Shown: positions 7,741 through 16,662, counted from the first letter of the stretch. The stretch is DNA of 64,000 bases from RGIG3178 sp963674495 (GCA_963674495.2 CAXXLG010000001.1:372001-436000), one strand, 5' to 3'. Notes: generated from the letters alone by a model not told the origin. Translations and numbers: made by a program.

Positions 7741-8261
7741 ATGAAAATCGGTGTTGTATCGGACAGCCACATACCAAGACGGGCTAAAGCACTACCCAAA
7801 ATGATATTGGATGTCTTTGAGGATATTGATCACATCGTTCATGCCGGGGATATTACGGACATCGCTGTAATACAACAATTGGAAAACTCGCGCCGGTTAC
7901 CGCCGTGGCGGGGAATGGGGATTCCCTCGAAATGCACAGATACTTCGGTGAGAAGCGAATCGTTTCATTCGGTAAAATTGACTTTGGCATTGTTCACGGT
8001 CACGGAAGCAAGGGCAAAACGATACAGCGGGCTATGGCATGTTTTGAAAACGACGATGTGGACTGCACCATATTTGGCCACAGCCACATCCCGTGCTGCC
8101 ACTATAACGATGGCCTTCTTCTGTTTAATCCTGGATCGCCTACGGACAGGCGGACGAACGAGAACCGTTCCTTTGGATCGATCGAGATTTTTGAACCCAT
8201 TTTACCTCATATTGTATTCTTTGATGATAACGGAATCATACGGCGACAGACAACATGCTGA
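7741..8261 (+). pseudogene. YfcE/MJ0936-type phosphodiesterase gene with a frameshift
   Basis: The frame from 7741 encodes MKIGVVSDSHIPRR and HAGDIT, the first two metal-binding motifs of a calcineurin-like phosphodiesterase. It loses homology at about 7885. The rest (LAPVTAVAGNGDS, HGHGSKG, FGHSHIP, NPGSPTDRR) continues in another frame up to 8261. One inserted or lost base around 7875-7895 explains this. All motifs are otherwise intact, so a recent mutation or a sequencing error is possible. GGAGG precedes the start. An intact paralogue is encoded at 23036-23524. Confidence 0.8.
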
Positions 8262-8376
8262 TCAGTTGAAATTAAATGACGTGATTATACTTTGCTAGAT
8301 CGCAAATGATCCCTCCACAGCGGTCAATGCGCAGCCCCATATGTCGCAGTGAAAATCGACAAAAAACTGGTATATC

Positions 8377-8405
8377 TTGTGAATTCAAGAAATATGAACT
8401 ATACT
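8377..8405 (+). promoter_or_regulatory. Promoter of the zinc-ribbon protein gene
   Basis: TTGTGA at 8377 and TATACT at 8400 have a 17-base spacer. The transcript would start with an 8-bp inverted repeat (TTACCGGT at 8421, ACCGGTAA at 8441) about 30 bases ahead of the start codon, a possible leader hairpin or operator. Confidence 0.55.
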
Positions 8406-8476
8406 AAAAGTGTGCATGCTTTACCGGTGCTTATTTAAAAACCGGTAAGGAAATCTGATTTAAAGAGGTGTATTCG

Positions 8477-9085
8477 ATGCCGGGATTTGGCGAGAAACTA
8501 TCCAAATTTGCCAGCAACACGAAGAAACAGGCGCAGGTGTTGGTGGAAACGAACAAATTGAAATCGGCCGTCCACAAAGAAGAGGAAGCGATCAAAGAGG
8601 CCTATTCACAACTCGGGCAGAGTTACTTCGATACCTATAAGGATGACAGTGGAATCCCCTCCAATTTCCGCCAAATGCTGGACGGTATTCTGGGGCATAT
8701 GCAGCGTATTGAGGAATTGAACGATCAGATCGAAGAGGTTCAGGGCATCAGGATGTGCCCGAAGTGCGGTGCGGAAACGGATGCGGAGAAATCGTTCTGT
8801 ATCAACTGCGGATTCCGGTTTGACGAACAGTCTCAGGTGCAACAAGTAGCGCCGCAACCCGCTGTCGCACAGGAAGCGGCGGCAACGGTAACGGTTGAGT
8901 ATGAAGAAGTGTCATCTCAGCCCGAAGAAGCGGAACCGGCCGCGGCCCAAGGAACATGGCCTCCAACCTCAGAAACGATTGAGCCGGTACAATCCCAAGA
9001 GAATCAAAAAATCTGTGCGTCTTGCGGTAACCCCGTCGAGGAGGGCAAGAAGTTTTGCGGCAATTGCGGACAAAAGGTCGATTGA
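8477..9085 (+). CDS. Double zinc-ribbon protein with helical N-terminus
   Basis: A protein of about 202 residues. The N-terminal ~90 residues are charged and helical, probably a coiled coil. Two CxxC zinc ribbons follow: CPKCGAETDAEKSFCINCG near residue 94 and CASCGNPVEEGKKFCGNCG at the C-terminus, joined by an acidic, Ala/Gln-rich linker. There is no signal peptide or membrane segment, so it is cytoplasmic. I chose ATG 8477 over GTG 8470 because TAAAGAGG then sits 8-9 bases upstream. Such zinc-ribbon proteins are common in Clostridia and their role is not known; scaffolding or nucleic acid contact is possible. Confidence 0.7.
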   Translation: MPGFGEKLSKFASNTKKQAQVLVETNKLKSAVHKEEEAIKEAYSQLGQSYFDTYKDDSGIPSNFRQMLDGILGHMQRIEELNDQIEEVQGIRMCPKCGAETDAEKSFCINCGFRFDEQSQVQQVAPQPAVAQEAAATVTVEYEEVSSQPEEAEPAAAQGTWPPTSETIEPVQSQENQKICASCGNPVEEGKKFCGNCGQKVD

Positions 9086-9164
9086 TACACGTCGTGAAAT
9101 TCTAGCTTGCTGTGTAGGCGAACGCAATTCTTGACTGGAAACGCAATGAAACCCAATATTCAAC

Positions 9165-9578
9165 ATGGTACACTTGGAAATGAGCGATGGTTGGGGTTAT
9201 AAGAAATTACACGACCACTTTGAAAAGCGGGCCATCGACGAGATGAAGCACGCGGAGAAACTCATTGGACGGATATTGTTTTTAGAGGGCATTCCGGTTG
9301 TGAGCAAAATGGACGACATACACATCGGTGCCGATGCGCCCAAACAGCTTGCCAATGATCATGCTGCGGAAGAAGGCGCCATCCGGGATTACAGCGCCGC
9401 CATAAAGCTGACCGGCGAGAAGAACGATTATGCAACACGTGAGCTGCTGCAAAGCATCTTGCAGGAAGAGGATCAGCATATCGATAAGATCGAGGAACTA
9501 CAGGATCAAATCTCACACATGACGTTGCCGATATTTTTAACAACGCAGGTGTGTCGGAGTCTTCATGAACGAAGATGA
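9165..9578 (+). pseudogene. Bacterioferritin-like gene, 5' end decayed
   Basis: The frame encodes helices B to D of a bacterioferritin: DGWGYKKLHDHFEKRAIDEMKHAEKL carries the ExxH iron site, and QEEDQHIDKIEEL the second ligand cluster. The first helix, with its iron-ligand Glu, is missing. Upstream in the same frame there is weak similarity to that helix interrupted by stop codons (around 9130-9145), so the 5' part has decayed rather than being absent by design. No ribosome binding site precedes ATG 9165. A truncated product could not form a complete di-iron site. A terminator follows directly. Confidence 0.6.
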
Positions 9579-9584
9579 CGATAT

Positions 9585-9608
9585 AAGAGCCCCACAATGG
9601 GGCTCTTT
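9585..9608 (+). terminator. Intrinsic terminator after the bacterioferritin-like gene
   Basis: AAGAGCCCCA and TGGGGCTCTT form a perfect 10-bp stem with a short loop and end in TTT. It would work in both directions. Confidence 0.7.
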
Positions 9609-9727
9609 GAATATCCAAATCCGGTCCAAGCGGGTTGCAATCGATTGCCAACGCTTTTGTGGCGTACGGCGAGCCTACGTCCCTGTGTACATTGAGCGAA
9701 AAATTATGCATAATAAAGGTTACACAT

Positions 9728-9774
9728 GGCACGAGACTTCGAGAGACAATGCTAAAAGCAAGGATGGTGGTCAA
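9728..9774 (+). repeat. Imperfect direct repeat, copy 1
   Basis: About 47 bases starting GGCACGAGACTTCGAG and ending GATGGTGGTCAA. It is roughly three quarters identical to 9825-9873. It lies in an intergenic stretch (9609-10015) where I find no gene with a start signal. In one frame both copies read SR-N-SKDGG, so it may be a relic of a duplicated coding segment. Confidence 0.5.
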
Positions 9775-9824
9775 ATATTCTAATGTACACACGGGTGTAT
9801 AAATATGCATAGCGGTGCACGTCA

Positions 9825-9873
9825 GGCGCGAGCTGTCGAGGTTCAATGTTGAAAGCAAAGACGGCGGGCTCAA
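9825..9873 (+). repeat. Imperfect direct repeat, copy 2
   Basis: Second copy of the 47-49 base repeat, starting GGCGCGAGCTGTCGAG and ending GACGGCGGGCTCAA. It is 97 bases downstream of copy 1. The surrounding 400 bases hold no other recognisable feature. Confidence 0.5.
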
Positions 9874-10033
9874 TGACGTTGACTGAGCGGATCTATGCGC
9901 GGCATACTGGACGAATCGACGCCTGTCTATTAGGATGTGTATAATGACCAGATGTGCGGTCACTGAATGTAAAACGACGAGTTTATAATGCTATAAAGGA
10001 AATGGATACAGAAGTGATAAGGAGGGAAACGGT

Positions 10034-10606
10034 ATGAAGGTACTGGCAATCAACGCAAGCCCCAGACCACAGGGAAACACGTTTCGGATGTTGACAACCG
10101 TTCTTGCAGAACTCGAACGAGAGGGAATGGAGACCGAGCTGTTTCAGGCAGGTGGTAGAACCGTTGTGGGCTGTAAAGCATGTGGGCAATGCGCGCAGAT
10201 GAACAACGGGTTGTGCGTAACAGACGATTGGATCACGAATCTGATGCCCAAATTCTGGGCGGCGGATGGAATCATCCTAGGATCACCTACCTATTTCAGC
10301 GACCTGACGCCTGAGATGAAAGCTATCATAGACCGTGTGGGTTATGTGGCCGGGCAAAACGGCGGTTTGCTTAAAAGAAAAGTGGGCGCGGCGGTAACGG
10401 CGGTCCGTCGTGCGGGAGGCATGCACACGCTGGATTCCATACAACACTTCTTCCTAATCCGGGAAATGATCGTGCCGGGCAGTACCTATTGGAACATGAG
10501 CCTGAGCCGTAAGATCGGCGATGCCGAGCAGGACGAAGAGGGCATGCGCACCATGAAAACGCTGGGGCGGAACATGGCCTGGCTATTAAAAAAAATCAAC
10601 AGCTAA
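10034..10606 (+). CDS. Iron-sulfur flavoprotein, NADPH-dependent FMN reductase family
   Basis: A 190-residue flavodoxin-fold protein. The FMN phosphate loop NASPRPQGNT is at residue 7, and a compact cysteine cluster C-x2-C-x2-C-x6-C (residues about 48-61) matches the 4Fe-4S motif of archaeal and clostridial iron-sulfur flavoproteins. GSPTYFSDLTP is the second FMN-contacting loop. AAGGAGGG precedes the ATG. It probably passes electrons between ferredoxin-type carriers and small acceptors in the cytoplasm. It is a single-gene unit with its own terminator. Confidence 0.8.
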   Translation: MKVLAINASPRPQGNTFRMLTTVLAELEREGMETELFQAGGRTVVGCKACGQCAQMNNGLCVTDDWITNLMPKFWAADGIILGSPTYFSDLTPEMKAIIDRVGYVAGQNGGLLKRKVGAAVTAVRRAGGMHTLDSIQHFFLIREMIVPGSTYWNMSLSRKIGDAEQDEEGMRTMKTLGRNMAWLLKKINS

Positions 10607-10625
10607 GGATAAAATATTCGATAAC

Positions 10626-10668
10626 AAAAAGGAGGATTGCGCAAGCTGCGCACACTCCTTTTTGTTTT
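10626..10668 (+). terminator. Intrinsic terminator after the iron-sulfur flavoprotein gene
   Basis: AAAAAGGAG pairs with CTCCTTTTT, with an inner TTGCGCA/TGCGCA stem, followed by TTTGTTTT. Confidence 0.8.
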
Positions 10669-10753
10669 ATAACCGCATACCGCAGACGCCAAAAAAGATC
10701 GGGACAAGTGCGATCTGTAGCCTTTTATGGATTAAAGATCGGCAATTGTTCCT

Positions 10754-10781
10754 ATGACAATTGTTCAAGCGGGTGTATAAT
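10754..10781 (+). promoter_or_regulatory. Promoter of the SDR gene with a repeated operator-like motif
   Basis: ATGACA at 10754 and a perfect TATAAT at 10776 are 16 bases apart. CAATTGTTC occurs twice (10743 and 10758), the second copy between the two hexamers, which could be a regulator site. Confidence 0.5.
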
Positions 10782-10828
10782 AAAATATATTCTCAGATAA
10801 CAAAACAAACTATATGGAGGGGAAAAAC

Positions 10829-11599
10829 ATGGATCTTGGATTGAAGGGCAAAGTAGCCATCGTGACGGGTGGCGCCAAGGGGATCGGATCGGGCATCAGC
10901 GAGGTGTTGGCGGAGGAAGGTGCCAACGTGGTCATCGACTACCGGTCGGATCCGGCATATTGCGAGAAATTCGCGGAAGATTTGGCCAAACGCTGTGGTG
11001 TCAGGACGCTTGCCGTGCAGGCGGATGTCAGCATCGCGGAACAAGTGGACAAGCTCTATGAGGCGGCCTTTGCCGCGTTTGGAAGCATCGACATATTGGT
11101 CAACAACGCCGGCGGTGGCTCTGGAGGGCGGCCCAAAGCGTTCTACGAACTGGAGATTGAGGATTTCAGGCGTTATCAGGACAATAATCTCAACAGCGCG
11201 TTCATGATGAGCCGCATATTCGTGCGTTATTGCTTTGAAAACAAACGCCAGGGACATATTGTGAACGTTATCTCGAAAAATGCAGTCACCACAAACAGCT
11301 ATAACAACACGTCCTATATATCTGCAAAAGGCGGCATGCTATCCATGACAAGGGGCCTGGCGCATGAGGTTGCGCGGTACGGCATTTACGTAAACGGCAT
11401 TCTCCCCGGGTATGTTGAGAACAGCAAGGGAAGCCACAAGATTGGAAGCGAACGCGGCGATCGGGTCATTCAATATATCCCCACCAAGCGGTTTGGAACA
11501 CCCCGGGAGATGGGCAACGTAGTGTCGTTTCTTTGCTCGGAGAAATCGGCACAGATGATCGGCGCCATTGTGGATGTTTCGGGCGGGACCATGTTGTAA
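10829..11599 (+). CDS. Short-chain dehydrogenase/reductase (SDR)
   Basis: A classical SDR of 256 residues. It has the NAD(P)-binding TGGAKGIGSG at residue 14, NNAGG near 93, a catalytic Ser in the VISKNAV region, and the YISAKGG sequence that supplies the Tyr and Lys of the YxxxK pair. It ends in IVDVSGGTML, typical of FabG-like enzymes. The ATG at 10829 has GGAGGGG in front; the ATG at 10814 overlaps that site and is rejected. The substrate cannot be read from sequence. It is monocistronic; the next gene follows after about 170 bases. Confidence 0.85.
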   Translation: MDLGLKGKVAIVTGGAKGIGSGISEVLAEEGANVVIDYRSDPAYCEKFAEDLAKRCGVRTLAVQADVSIAEQVDKLYEAAFAAFGSIDILVNNAGGGSGGRPKAFYELEIEDFRRYQDNNLNSAFMMSRIFVRYCFENKRQGHIVNVISKNAVTTNSYNNTSYISAKGGMLSMTRGLAHEVARYGIYVNGILPGYVENSKGSHKIGSERGDRVIQYIPTKRFGTPREMGNVVSFLCSEKSAQMIGAIVDVSGGTML

Positions 11600-11766
11600 A
11601 CGATGCAAAAACGATAGTTTGGATATGCCAAAATGTTTTAAACGGCTACATAAGGTGACCCGGTAAAATCCCAATCATGGATTTTGGTGGCACATGCTTG
11701 TAAGGCGTTGGTCTGCCTGAAAACTGTTGTCGATTGTGGACAGAATGGAAGGTGGAGGGCCAAAAC

Positions 11767-12360
11767 ATGAAGAAGAACGAGGAGTTGTACAAATTCTACA
11801 AAGCGCTTGACCGGTCGCTGTTTATCGACAAGCAGGCGAGCAAGCCCTATGCGCAATGCGACTGCGCGCTGGCCATAGAATGCGGACAGACGATTTCTCA
11901 ACCGTCTCTCGTATACAAAATGACCGAAGCGCTTGACCTTGAAAAAACGCACCGTGTGTTGGAAATTGGGACGGGATCGGCCTACCAGACCGCGTTTCTT
12001 TCCAGATTTGCAGGGCAAGTATATACGGTGGAACGCATTGCGGAACTTGCGTGCAGCGCAAAGAAAAGGCTGCAAAGCCTTGGGTATAACAACATTCTTT
12101 TTAAAACGGGCGACGGCGGCGAAGGTTGGGCGGAGCATGCCCCGTTTGACAGGATCATCGTCACCGCCGCAGCTGGTACGATACCAAAGCCGCTTCTAAG
12201 TCAACTCGCTCCATGCGGAAAGATGGTCTTACCCGTTGGAGCAAGAGACCGACAGGAACTGTTGTTGATTACAAAGGATGCATCCGGGTGCATTGTACAG
12301 GAGAGTTTGGGGCTGGTTCTGTTTGTCGAATTAAAGGGCGTATACGGATGGGATAGATAA
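11767..12360 (+). CDS. Protein-L-isoaspartate O-methyltransferase-like protein
   Basis: A methyltransferase of about 197 residues. SAM-binding motif I is LEIGTGSAYQTAFLS (about residue 62), preceded by the PIMT hallmark ISQPSLVYKMTEAL. The post-motif VTAAAGTIPKPLLSQL and LPVG segments are as in Pcm. It would methylate isoaspartyl residues of damaged proteins in the cytoplasm. GGTGGAG lies upstream of ATG 11767. Pcm is uncommon in Clostridia, so another small acceptor is possible, but the fold assignment is solid. Confidence 0.8.
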   Translation: MKKNEELYKFYKALDRSLFIDKQASKPYAQCDCALAIECGQTISQPSLVYKMTEALDLEKTHRVLEIGTGSAYQTAFLSRFAGQVYTVERIAELACSAKKRLQSLGYNNILFKTGDGGEGWAEHAPFDRIIVTAAAGTIPKPLLSQLAPCGKMVLPVGARDRQELLLITKDASGCIVQESLGLVLFVELKGVYGWDR

Positions 12361-12448
12361 AACGGTCCGACATTAACATACCGGCCTCTAACATCCCGGG
12401 ATACAATACCGGCAAACGGAATGAGCATCATGTGGTGGAGGGTTAGCT

Positions 12449-12724
12449 ATGTTGCACGTTCATATAGTTGTATACGGGGAAGTACAGGGCGTCGGATTTC
12501 GGTATTTCGCAATGAAAATGGCGTCGCGGTACGGCATCAACGGATGGGTCCGCAACAATCGTGACGGCACGGTTGAAATCGACGCCGAGGGCAGCGAAGC
12601 CAACATAAGGGAATTTGTCGCTGCCATGCAAAAGGGCAACGGGATCGCACGTATCGAATCGTTTGACATTGATACCCTACCGGACATGGAAAACCATCAA
12701 ACTTTTGATGTTGTCTACCGGTAG
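12449..12724 (+). CDS. acyP: Acylphosphatase
   Basis: A 91-residue protein with the full acylphosphatase signature: VYGEVQGVGFRYF carries the phosphate-binding Arg, and GWVRNNRDGTVEI the catalytic Asn. The length equals that of the family. It hydrolyses acyl phosphates such as carbamoyl phosphate and 1,3-bisphosphoglycerate in the cytoplasm. GTGGTGGAGGG stands upstream of the ATG. It lies 90 bases after the methyltransferase gene on the same strand. Confidence 0.9.
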   Translation: MLHVHIVVYGEVQGVGFRYFAMKMASRYGINGWVRNNRDGTVEIDAEGSEANIREFVAAMQKGNGIARIESFDIDTLPDMENHQTFDVVYR

Positions 12725-13369
12725 CGCGCATACGGTGCTTATGTAAAAAGGGATTTGTCTATCCGCTATTCCCGGTTTTGAGCAAAAAAGGTGTGTACGT
12801 CATCGTCGCATGGTTTTGTGTGATAAAATCTTTGTTTACAAAATAGCCGTCGCGGTCAAAGATCTGGTGGTACGGTTCGATGTGCCGACTGAAAAAGCCT
12901 TACCACGCGCCCTTGATAACTTGGTTTATATCCACGATATTATATGTAAATTCGGGTGACGCGTTGGATCGCCATGCTCCTTAAATAGGCGTTTCTCCTA
13001 CACGAAGCAACAGCTAAAAAACATCGTTGGTATCGTTGCGTATCATCAGGATTAGATGGGATGCGGACAGATGGCATAGGCCACCACCCACGCTCGATTC
13101 AACCATACCGCCCAACAACAAATACCGTCGATATATCTTTTTTGAAGGCGGGTTTGTCGATTGTCTTCCCAAAACTCAGCGTCTTCCCATGGCACAGGAT
13201 TACGCCGTTCAGCCTTTTGACGACAATCCTGAGATTGCGACTTTGTCGCATTGATATTGCATATCCACGTCCTCTAGCTTTCGCAGTAAAATGGTATTTT
13301 GCGCAAAATGTTTATGGCAAATGCGGTATGTCAGCTTATCTTTAAGCGAGGTATTATTAAAAGATAGCA
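12725..13369. other. Intergenic region with a possible decayed minus-strand gene
   Basis: No intact gene. On the minus strand, 12980 to about 12790 reads as protein-like sequence (NIVDINQVIKGAW, a stop codon, then HIEPYHQIFDRDGYFVN) with no recognised family. It looks like the remains of a gene with at least one nonsense codon. The short plus-strand frames at 13027-13345 have no start signal or domain. Confidence 0.3.
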
Positions 13370-13398
13370 TTGACATGTCGATTGAAAAAGGTTAATCT
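13370..13398 (+). promoter_or_regulatory. Promoter of the T-box leader
   Basis: A perfect TTGACA at 13370 and a weak TAATCT at 13393 with 17-base spacing, about 50 bases before the first stem of the T-box leader. Confidence 0.5.
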
Positions 13399-13439
13399 AT
13401 TGGTGAAATAAACCGATGAGTAAGACTAGTAAGTTCAGT

Positions 13440-13700
13440 AAACACTTTTAAGAGAGCCGCCGGGGGTGGGATGGTGGCAGGCAGTACTGGATTGAATGGG
13501 CTTATGAGGGCAGACCGAAAGGCGAGGTCGATTGGACATCGCATGAGTAGTCTCTGACGGGAATTTCACCCGTTATAAAGAAAACGCATATGATTGTATG
13601 CAATGAGAGGACGTAAATTACCGTGAGGTAGTTTCGTTAATTTGGGTGGTACCGCAGGAGTTGTACTCTTGTCCCTTTATGGGGGCAGGAGTTTTTTAAT
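13440..13700 (+). promoter_or_regulatory. Tryptophan T-box leader with terminator
   Basis: The conserved T-box sequence GGGTGGTACCGC is at 13644-13655. Stem I closes with AGAGA (about 13450) and TCTCT (13551). On its 3' strand GATTGGACATC holds TGG at 13533-13535, a tryptophan codon followed by a purine in the specifier position. The terminator is at 13666-13697: CTCTTGTCCC, loop, GGGGGCAGGAG, then six T. Uncharged tRNA-Trp would bind both sites and stabilise the antiterminator, which turns on trpB when tryptophan is short. The T-box itself is unmistakable; the specifier choice fits the downstream gene. Confidence 0.92.
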
Positions 13701-13885
13701 TTATAAGGAAAGGACAGGGGAAATGAAACGTTTTACACAAAAACGATGGCGAAATGTATGATAGATGTAATTGTATACATGGTTGATGTAGCACAGCACA
13801 AATACACATGAATTTGGATGAAAACGCGGACTTTTCACCTCACACAAGCGGCTTGGCCGTAAAATAACATAGAAGGAGAACGAAA

Positions 13886-15112
13886 ATGTTAAAACAAAAC
13901 GTGGACTTTGCAGTGTATAACAAAACAACCCCGACCAAGGATGGATATTTTGGCACGTATGGCGGGGCGTTTATTCCGCCGCAACTGGTTGTTGAATTTG
14001 AAAAAATATCGGCGGCGTACCAAACGATCTGCAAAAGCTCAAAATTTATCAGCGAATTAAGAAGAATCCGTAAGGAGTTTCAAGGCCGCCCCACACCGAC
14101 ATGCCACTGCGAAAGATTGTCAAACGCTATCGGTAAATGTCAAATCTACTTAAAAAGGGAAGACCTCAATCATACCGGAGCACATAAGTTGAATCATTGC
14201 ATGGGCGAAGGCCTTTTAGCGAAGTACTTGGGAAAAAAGAAGATCATTGCGGAAACAGGCGCAGGGCAACACGGCGTTGCTTTGGCCACCGCCGCCGCGT
14301 ATTTTGGATTGGGATGCGATATTTATATGGGTGAAGTAGATATTGTCAAACAAGCGCCGAATGTGGCAAGGATGAAGCTGTTAGGTGCTAAAGTTATACC
14401 GGTATCCCATGGACTTAAAACGCTCAAAGAGGCTGTGGATGCTGCTTTTGAAGCATATATGGGCGAATTTGACGAATCGATGTATTGCATCGGTTCCGTT
14501 GTGGGCCCCCATCCTTTTCCGATGATGGTAAGAGATTTTCAAACCGTTGTGGGCATTGAAGCCAGAGAACAGTTTTTGGACATGACGGGTAACCTTCCTG
14601 ATGCTGTAGTTGCTTGCGTGGGTGGTGGGTCCAATGCCGTGGGAATTATGACCGCGTTTTTAAACGATCCGGTGCAGCTTTACGGTGTGGAGCCTTTGGG
14701 AATTGGCACAAAGGTCGGCGAGCATGCGGCAAGCTTGACCTATGGTTCTGAAGGCGTGATGCATGGGTTTAATTCCATCATGTTGCAAAATGAAAATGGA
14801 GAGCCGGATCCTGTATACTCCGTTGCCAGCGGGTTGGATTATCCCTCCGTCGGACCAGAGCATGCGTATCTTAGGGATTTGGGACGTGTCACCTACAAGA
14901 CGGCATCGGATGATGAGGCCATTGACGCCTTTTTCCTACTGTCAAAATTAGAGGGGATTATACCGGCGTTGGAAAGCGCTCATGCGGTTGCCTATGCCAT
15001 GAAATTGGCAAAAGAAATGGGTACAGGATCTATTTTGGTGAACTGTTCTGGGCGGGGCGATAAGGATTTGGATTTCGTATTGGAGAATTATGGCGATCGA
15101 TTAGGCAAGTAA
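13886..15112 (+). CDS. trpB: Tryptophan synthase beta chain
   Basis: A 408-residue PLP enzyme that joins indole and serine to form tryptophan. The PLP lysine is in HTGAHKLNH (about residue 95), the phosphate-binding loop is GGGSNA (about 250), and GRGDKD is at the C-terminus. Length and motifs match TrpB1-type enzymes. AGAAGGAG precedes the ATG. There is no trpA or other trp gene beside it, so it may salvage indole or partner with an alpha chain encoded elsewhere. Expression is controlled by the tryptophan T-box leader just upstream. A strong terminator follows. Confidence 0.93.
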   Translation: MLKQNVDFAVYNKTTPTKDGYFGTYGGAFIPPQLVVEFEKISAAYQTICKSSKFISELRRIRKEFQGRPTPTCHCERLSNAIGKCQIYLKREDLNHTGAHKLNHCMGEGLLAKYLGKKKIIAETGAGQHGVALATAAAYFGLGCDIYMGEVDIVKQAPNVARMKLLGAKVIPVSHGLKTLKEAVDAAFEAYMGEFDESMYCIGSVVGPHPFPMMVRDFQTVVGIEAREQFLDMTGNLPDAVVACVGGGSNAVGIMTAFLNDPVQLYGVEPLGIGTKVGEHAASLTYGSEGVMHGFNSIMLQNENGEPDPVYSVASGLDYPSVGPEHAYLRDLGRVTYKTASDDEAIDAFFLLSKLEGIIPALESAHAVAYAMKLAKEMGTGSILVNCSGRGDKDLDFVLENYGDRLGK

Positions 15113-15132
15113 ACAATTGTTCAAAGACTTCG

Positions 15133-15176
15133 TATAGCGTACGCAAGGTATTGGTCTTGTGTACGCTATATTTTTT
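15133..15176 (+). terminator. Intrinsic terminator after trpB
   Basis: TATAGCGTACGCAAG and CTTGTGTACGCTATA form a 15-bp stem with an 8-base loop, followed by six T. Confidence 0.9.
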
Positions 15177-15304
15177 GACTAAAACAGTCGGGGCGTAAGA
15201 TGTAGATAAGGGTATACGGACAGGAATAAGTCGCACGTGCCGAAAAATTTCTTTTTGTGCCACGGGAGAATGATGTTTGTATCAAAGAGGAGGCATGTGG
15301 ATGT

Positions 15305-15517
15305 TTATGATACAGAGTGGTATTGATTGGGGAAACCGCTATTTAAAATAATATAGTTGACGCCCCCCATAATGGCTTGGTGGATGATCATGCGGATGGA
15401 TTCCGCGTGGTCGATTCCACGGCTTTTGCTGGTGAGCGGTTTGGTGGGCAGGCGCATGCAGCCCATGCCGAAGGCGGATGCCATGAAATCCAGTTTCCCA
15501 AACTTGCGATACTTCAT
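15305..15517 (-). pseudogene. Aldo/keto reductase, N-terminal fragment
   Basis: On the minus strand a good GGAGG and ATG (15517) start a protein that begins MKYRKFGKLDF...GMGCMRLP, the standard N-terminus of clostridial aldo/keto reductases, and reaches GGVNYI, where the next residues should be DTA with the catalytic Asp. At that point (about 15350) homology stops and unrelated residues run to a stop codon. The catalytic Tyr, Lys and His and the whole barrel are missing. It is a 3'-deleted pseudogene. Confidence 0.75.
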
Positions 15518-16079
15518 GCGGTTTACCTCCTTAAGGTATAGTGTGAGCAATGAAATAAGGAATAAGCACAGCTAAGATTTAGGGCTGGATCCCCACGAAA
15601 GAGAAATGCAAAAGCCATGGAGCTGGAAAATATACGATATACTGCTACAATTAATTTCACTATATACCAATCATACCATCGAAAACAACATTATGAAAAA
15701 TTAAAACAAAGTAAATGCGCAATGGAAAGAATGATATGTGATTGTAAGCCTTGTGGATGTATAAAATCTGCTGGTATAATTTACTTAATGGGCGTGTTGG
15801 CAATACTGGTAAACAAATTGGTGTAACACACACAATCGTACGCTAAAGGGGCGGCGGGTTGCCGATGTACGTTTGGGTATATCACCGTATAGCTTTGCGA
15901 TGGATCGTGTGGCCTTGGTTGCACGTTCATCCTTAAACTGATTCACTACGCGTGCGGCGCGATGGGGAACAGCGGATACCAATCTCGTCAAGGCGGCGTG
16001 GGACTGGATATGAAAAACAATGTCGGACAGCCGCGCATCCGGTTGTGATAAAAACGGGAAAAAGGAAGTGGGATAAAAC
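15518..16079. other. Intergenic region, no gene recognised
   Basis: About 560 bases between two broken genes. The first half is AT-rich, with a short frame at 15617-15826 lacking a ribosome binding site and any domain. The second half has long open frames on the minus strand that match nothing I know. It probably consists of deletion debris. Confidence 0.4.
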
Positions 16080-16583
16080 ATGAGACTTGACAACAACACG
16101 ATTTTGATCACCGGCGGCGCAACCGGCATCGGCTATGCAATGGCGGAAGCGTTTTAGAGCGCGGTAATATTGATATTTCAAAAGGGTTGTGTGAACTCGA
16201 GTCAGGACAGAGTGAGATTGCTGTCAACCTGATCGCGCCCATCGTACTGCGCGCACTGTTTGTTCCGTTCCTGCAAGATCAAACAAATCCAGCCATTATC
16301 AACGTTTCTTCGGGTCTGGCGTTTATGCCCGAACGTGCAGCGTGTATGCCCGTTTATTGCGCCACCAAATGGGGACTTCATGCCTTTTGCCTGTCGTTAC
16401 GCGCCCAGCTTAAAGACAGTGCTATAAAAATCATAGAGGCGATACCCCCGCCGTCATCTCCGAACTAAATATAGAAAGCAGGAAAAAGCGCGGCGCGCAA
16501 TTCAAAGGGCTTCCTGCAGACCAATACGTTGCCGATCTATTCGATAAGATGGATAAAGGACTGGACGAAATCAGGACAAGGTA
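16080..16583 (+). pseudogene. DltE-like short-chain dehydrogenase with internal deletion
   Basis: The N-terminus (DNNTILITGGATGIGYAMAEAF, cofactor loop) ends in a TAG. Downstream, about 80 residues are missing, and homology resumes with NIDISKG, then ELESGQSEIAVNLIAPI, INVSSGLAF (catalytic Ser) and PVYCATKWGLH (Tyr and Lys). A further frame change near 16445 leads to ISELNIESRKKRGAQF and the stop at 16581-16583. An internal deletion plus a frameshift mean no working enzyme. The family is the DltE/YdfG-like group of SDRs found in Firmicutes. Confidence 0.8.
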
Positions 16584-16662
16584 GCTGACCGGGATGCGAA
16601 CCGGCGTAATTGATAATGCTTGGTGGTGTTATCATGAAACATCAAAGAGGCGGTGTGGCGTT

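Noticed and set aside
13027..13345. Two overlapping short plus-strand frames before the T-box
   Set aside because: No start signal, no recognised domain, and their residues look random.
15617..15826. 69-residue AT-rich frame with several Cys
   Set aside because: No ribosome binding site and no zinc-binding pattern that holds together.
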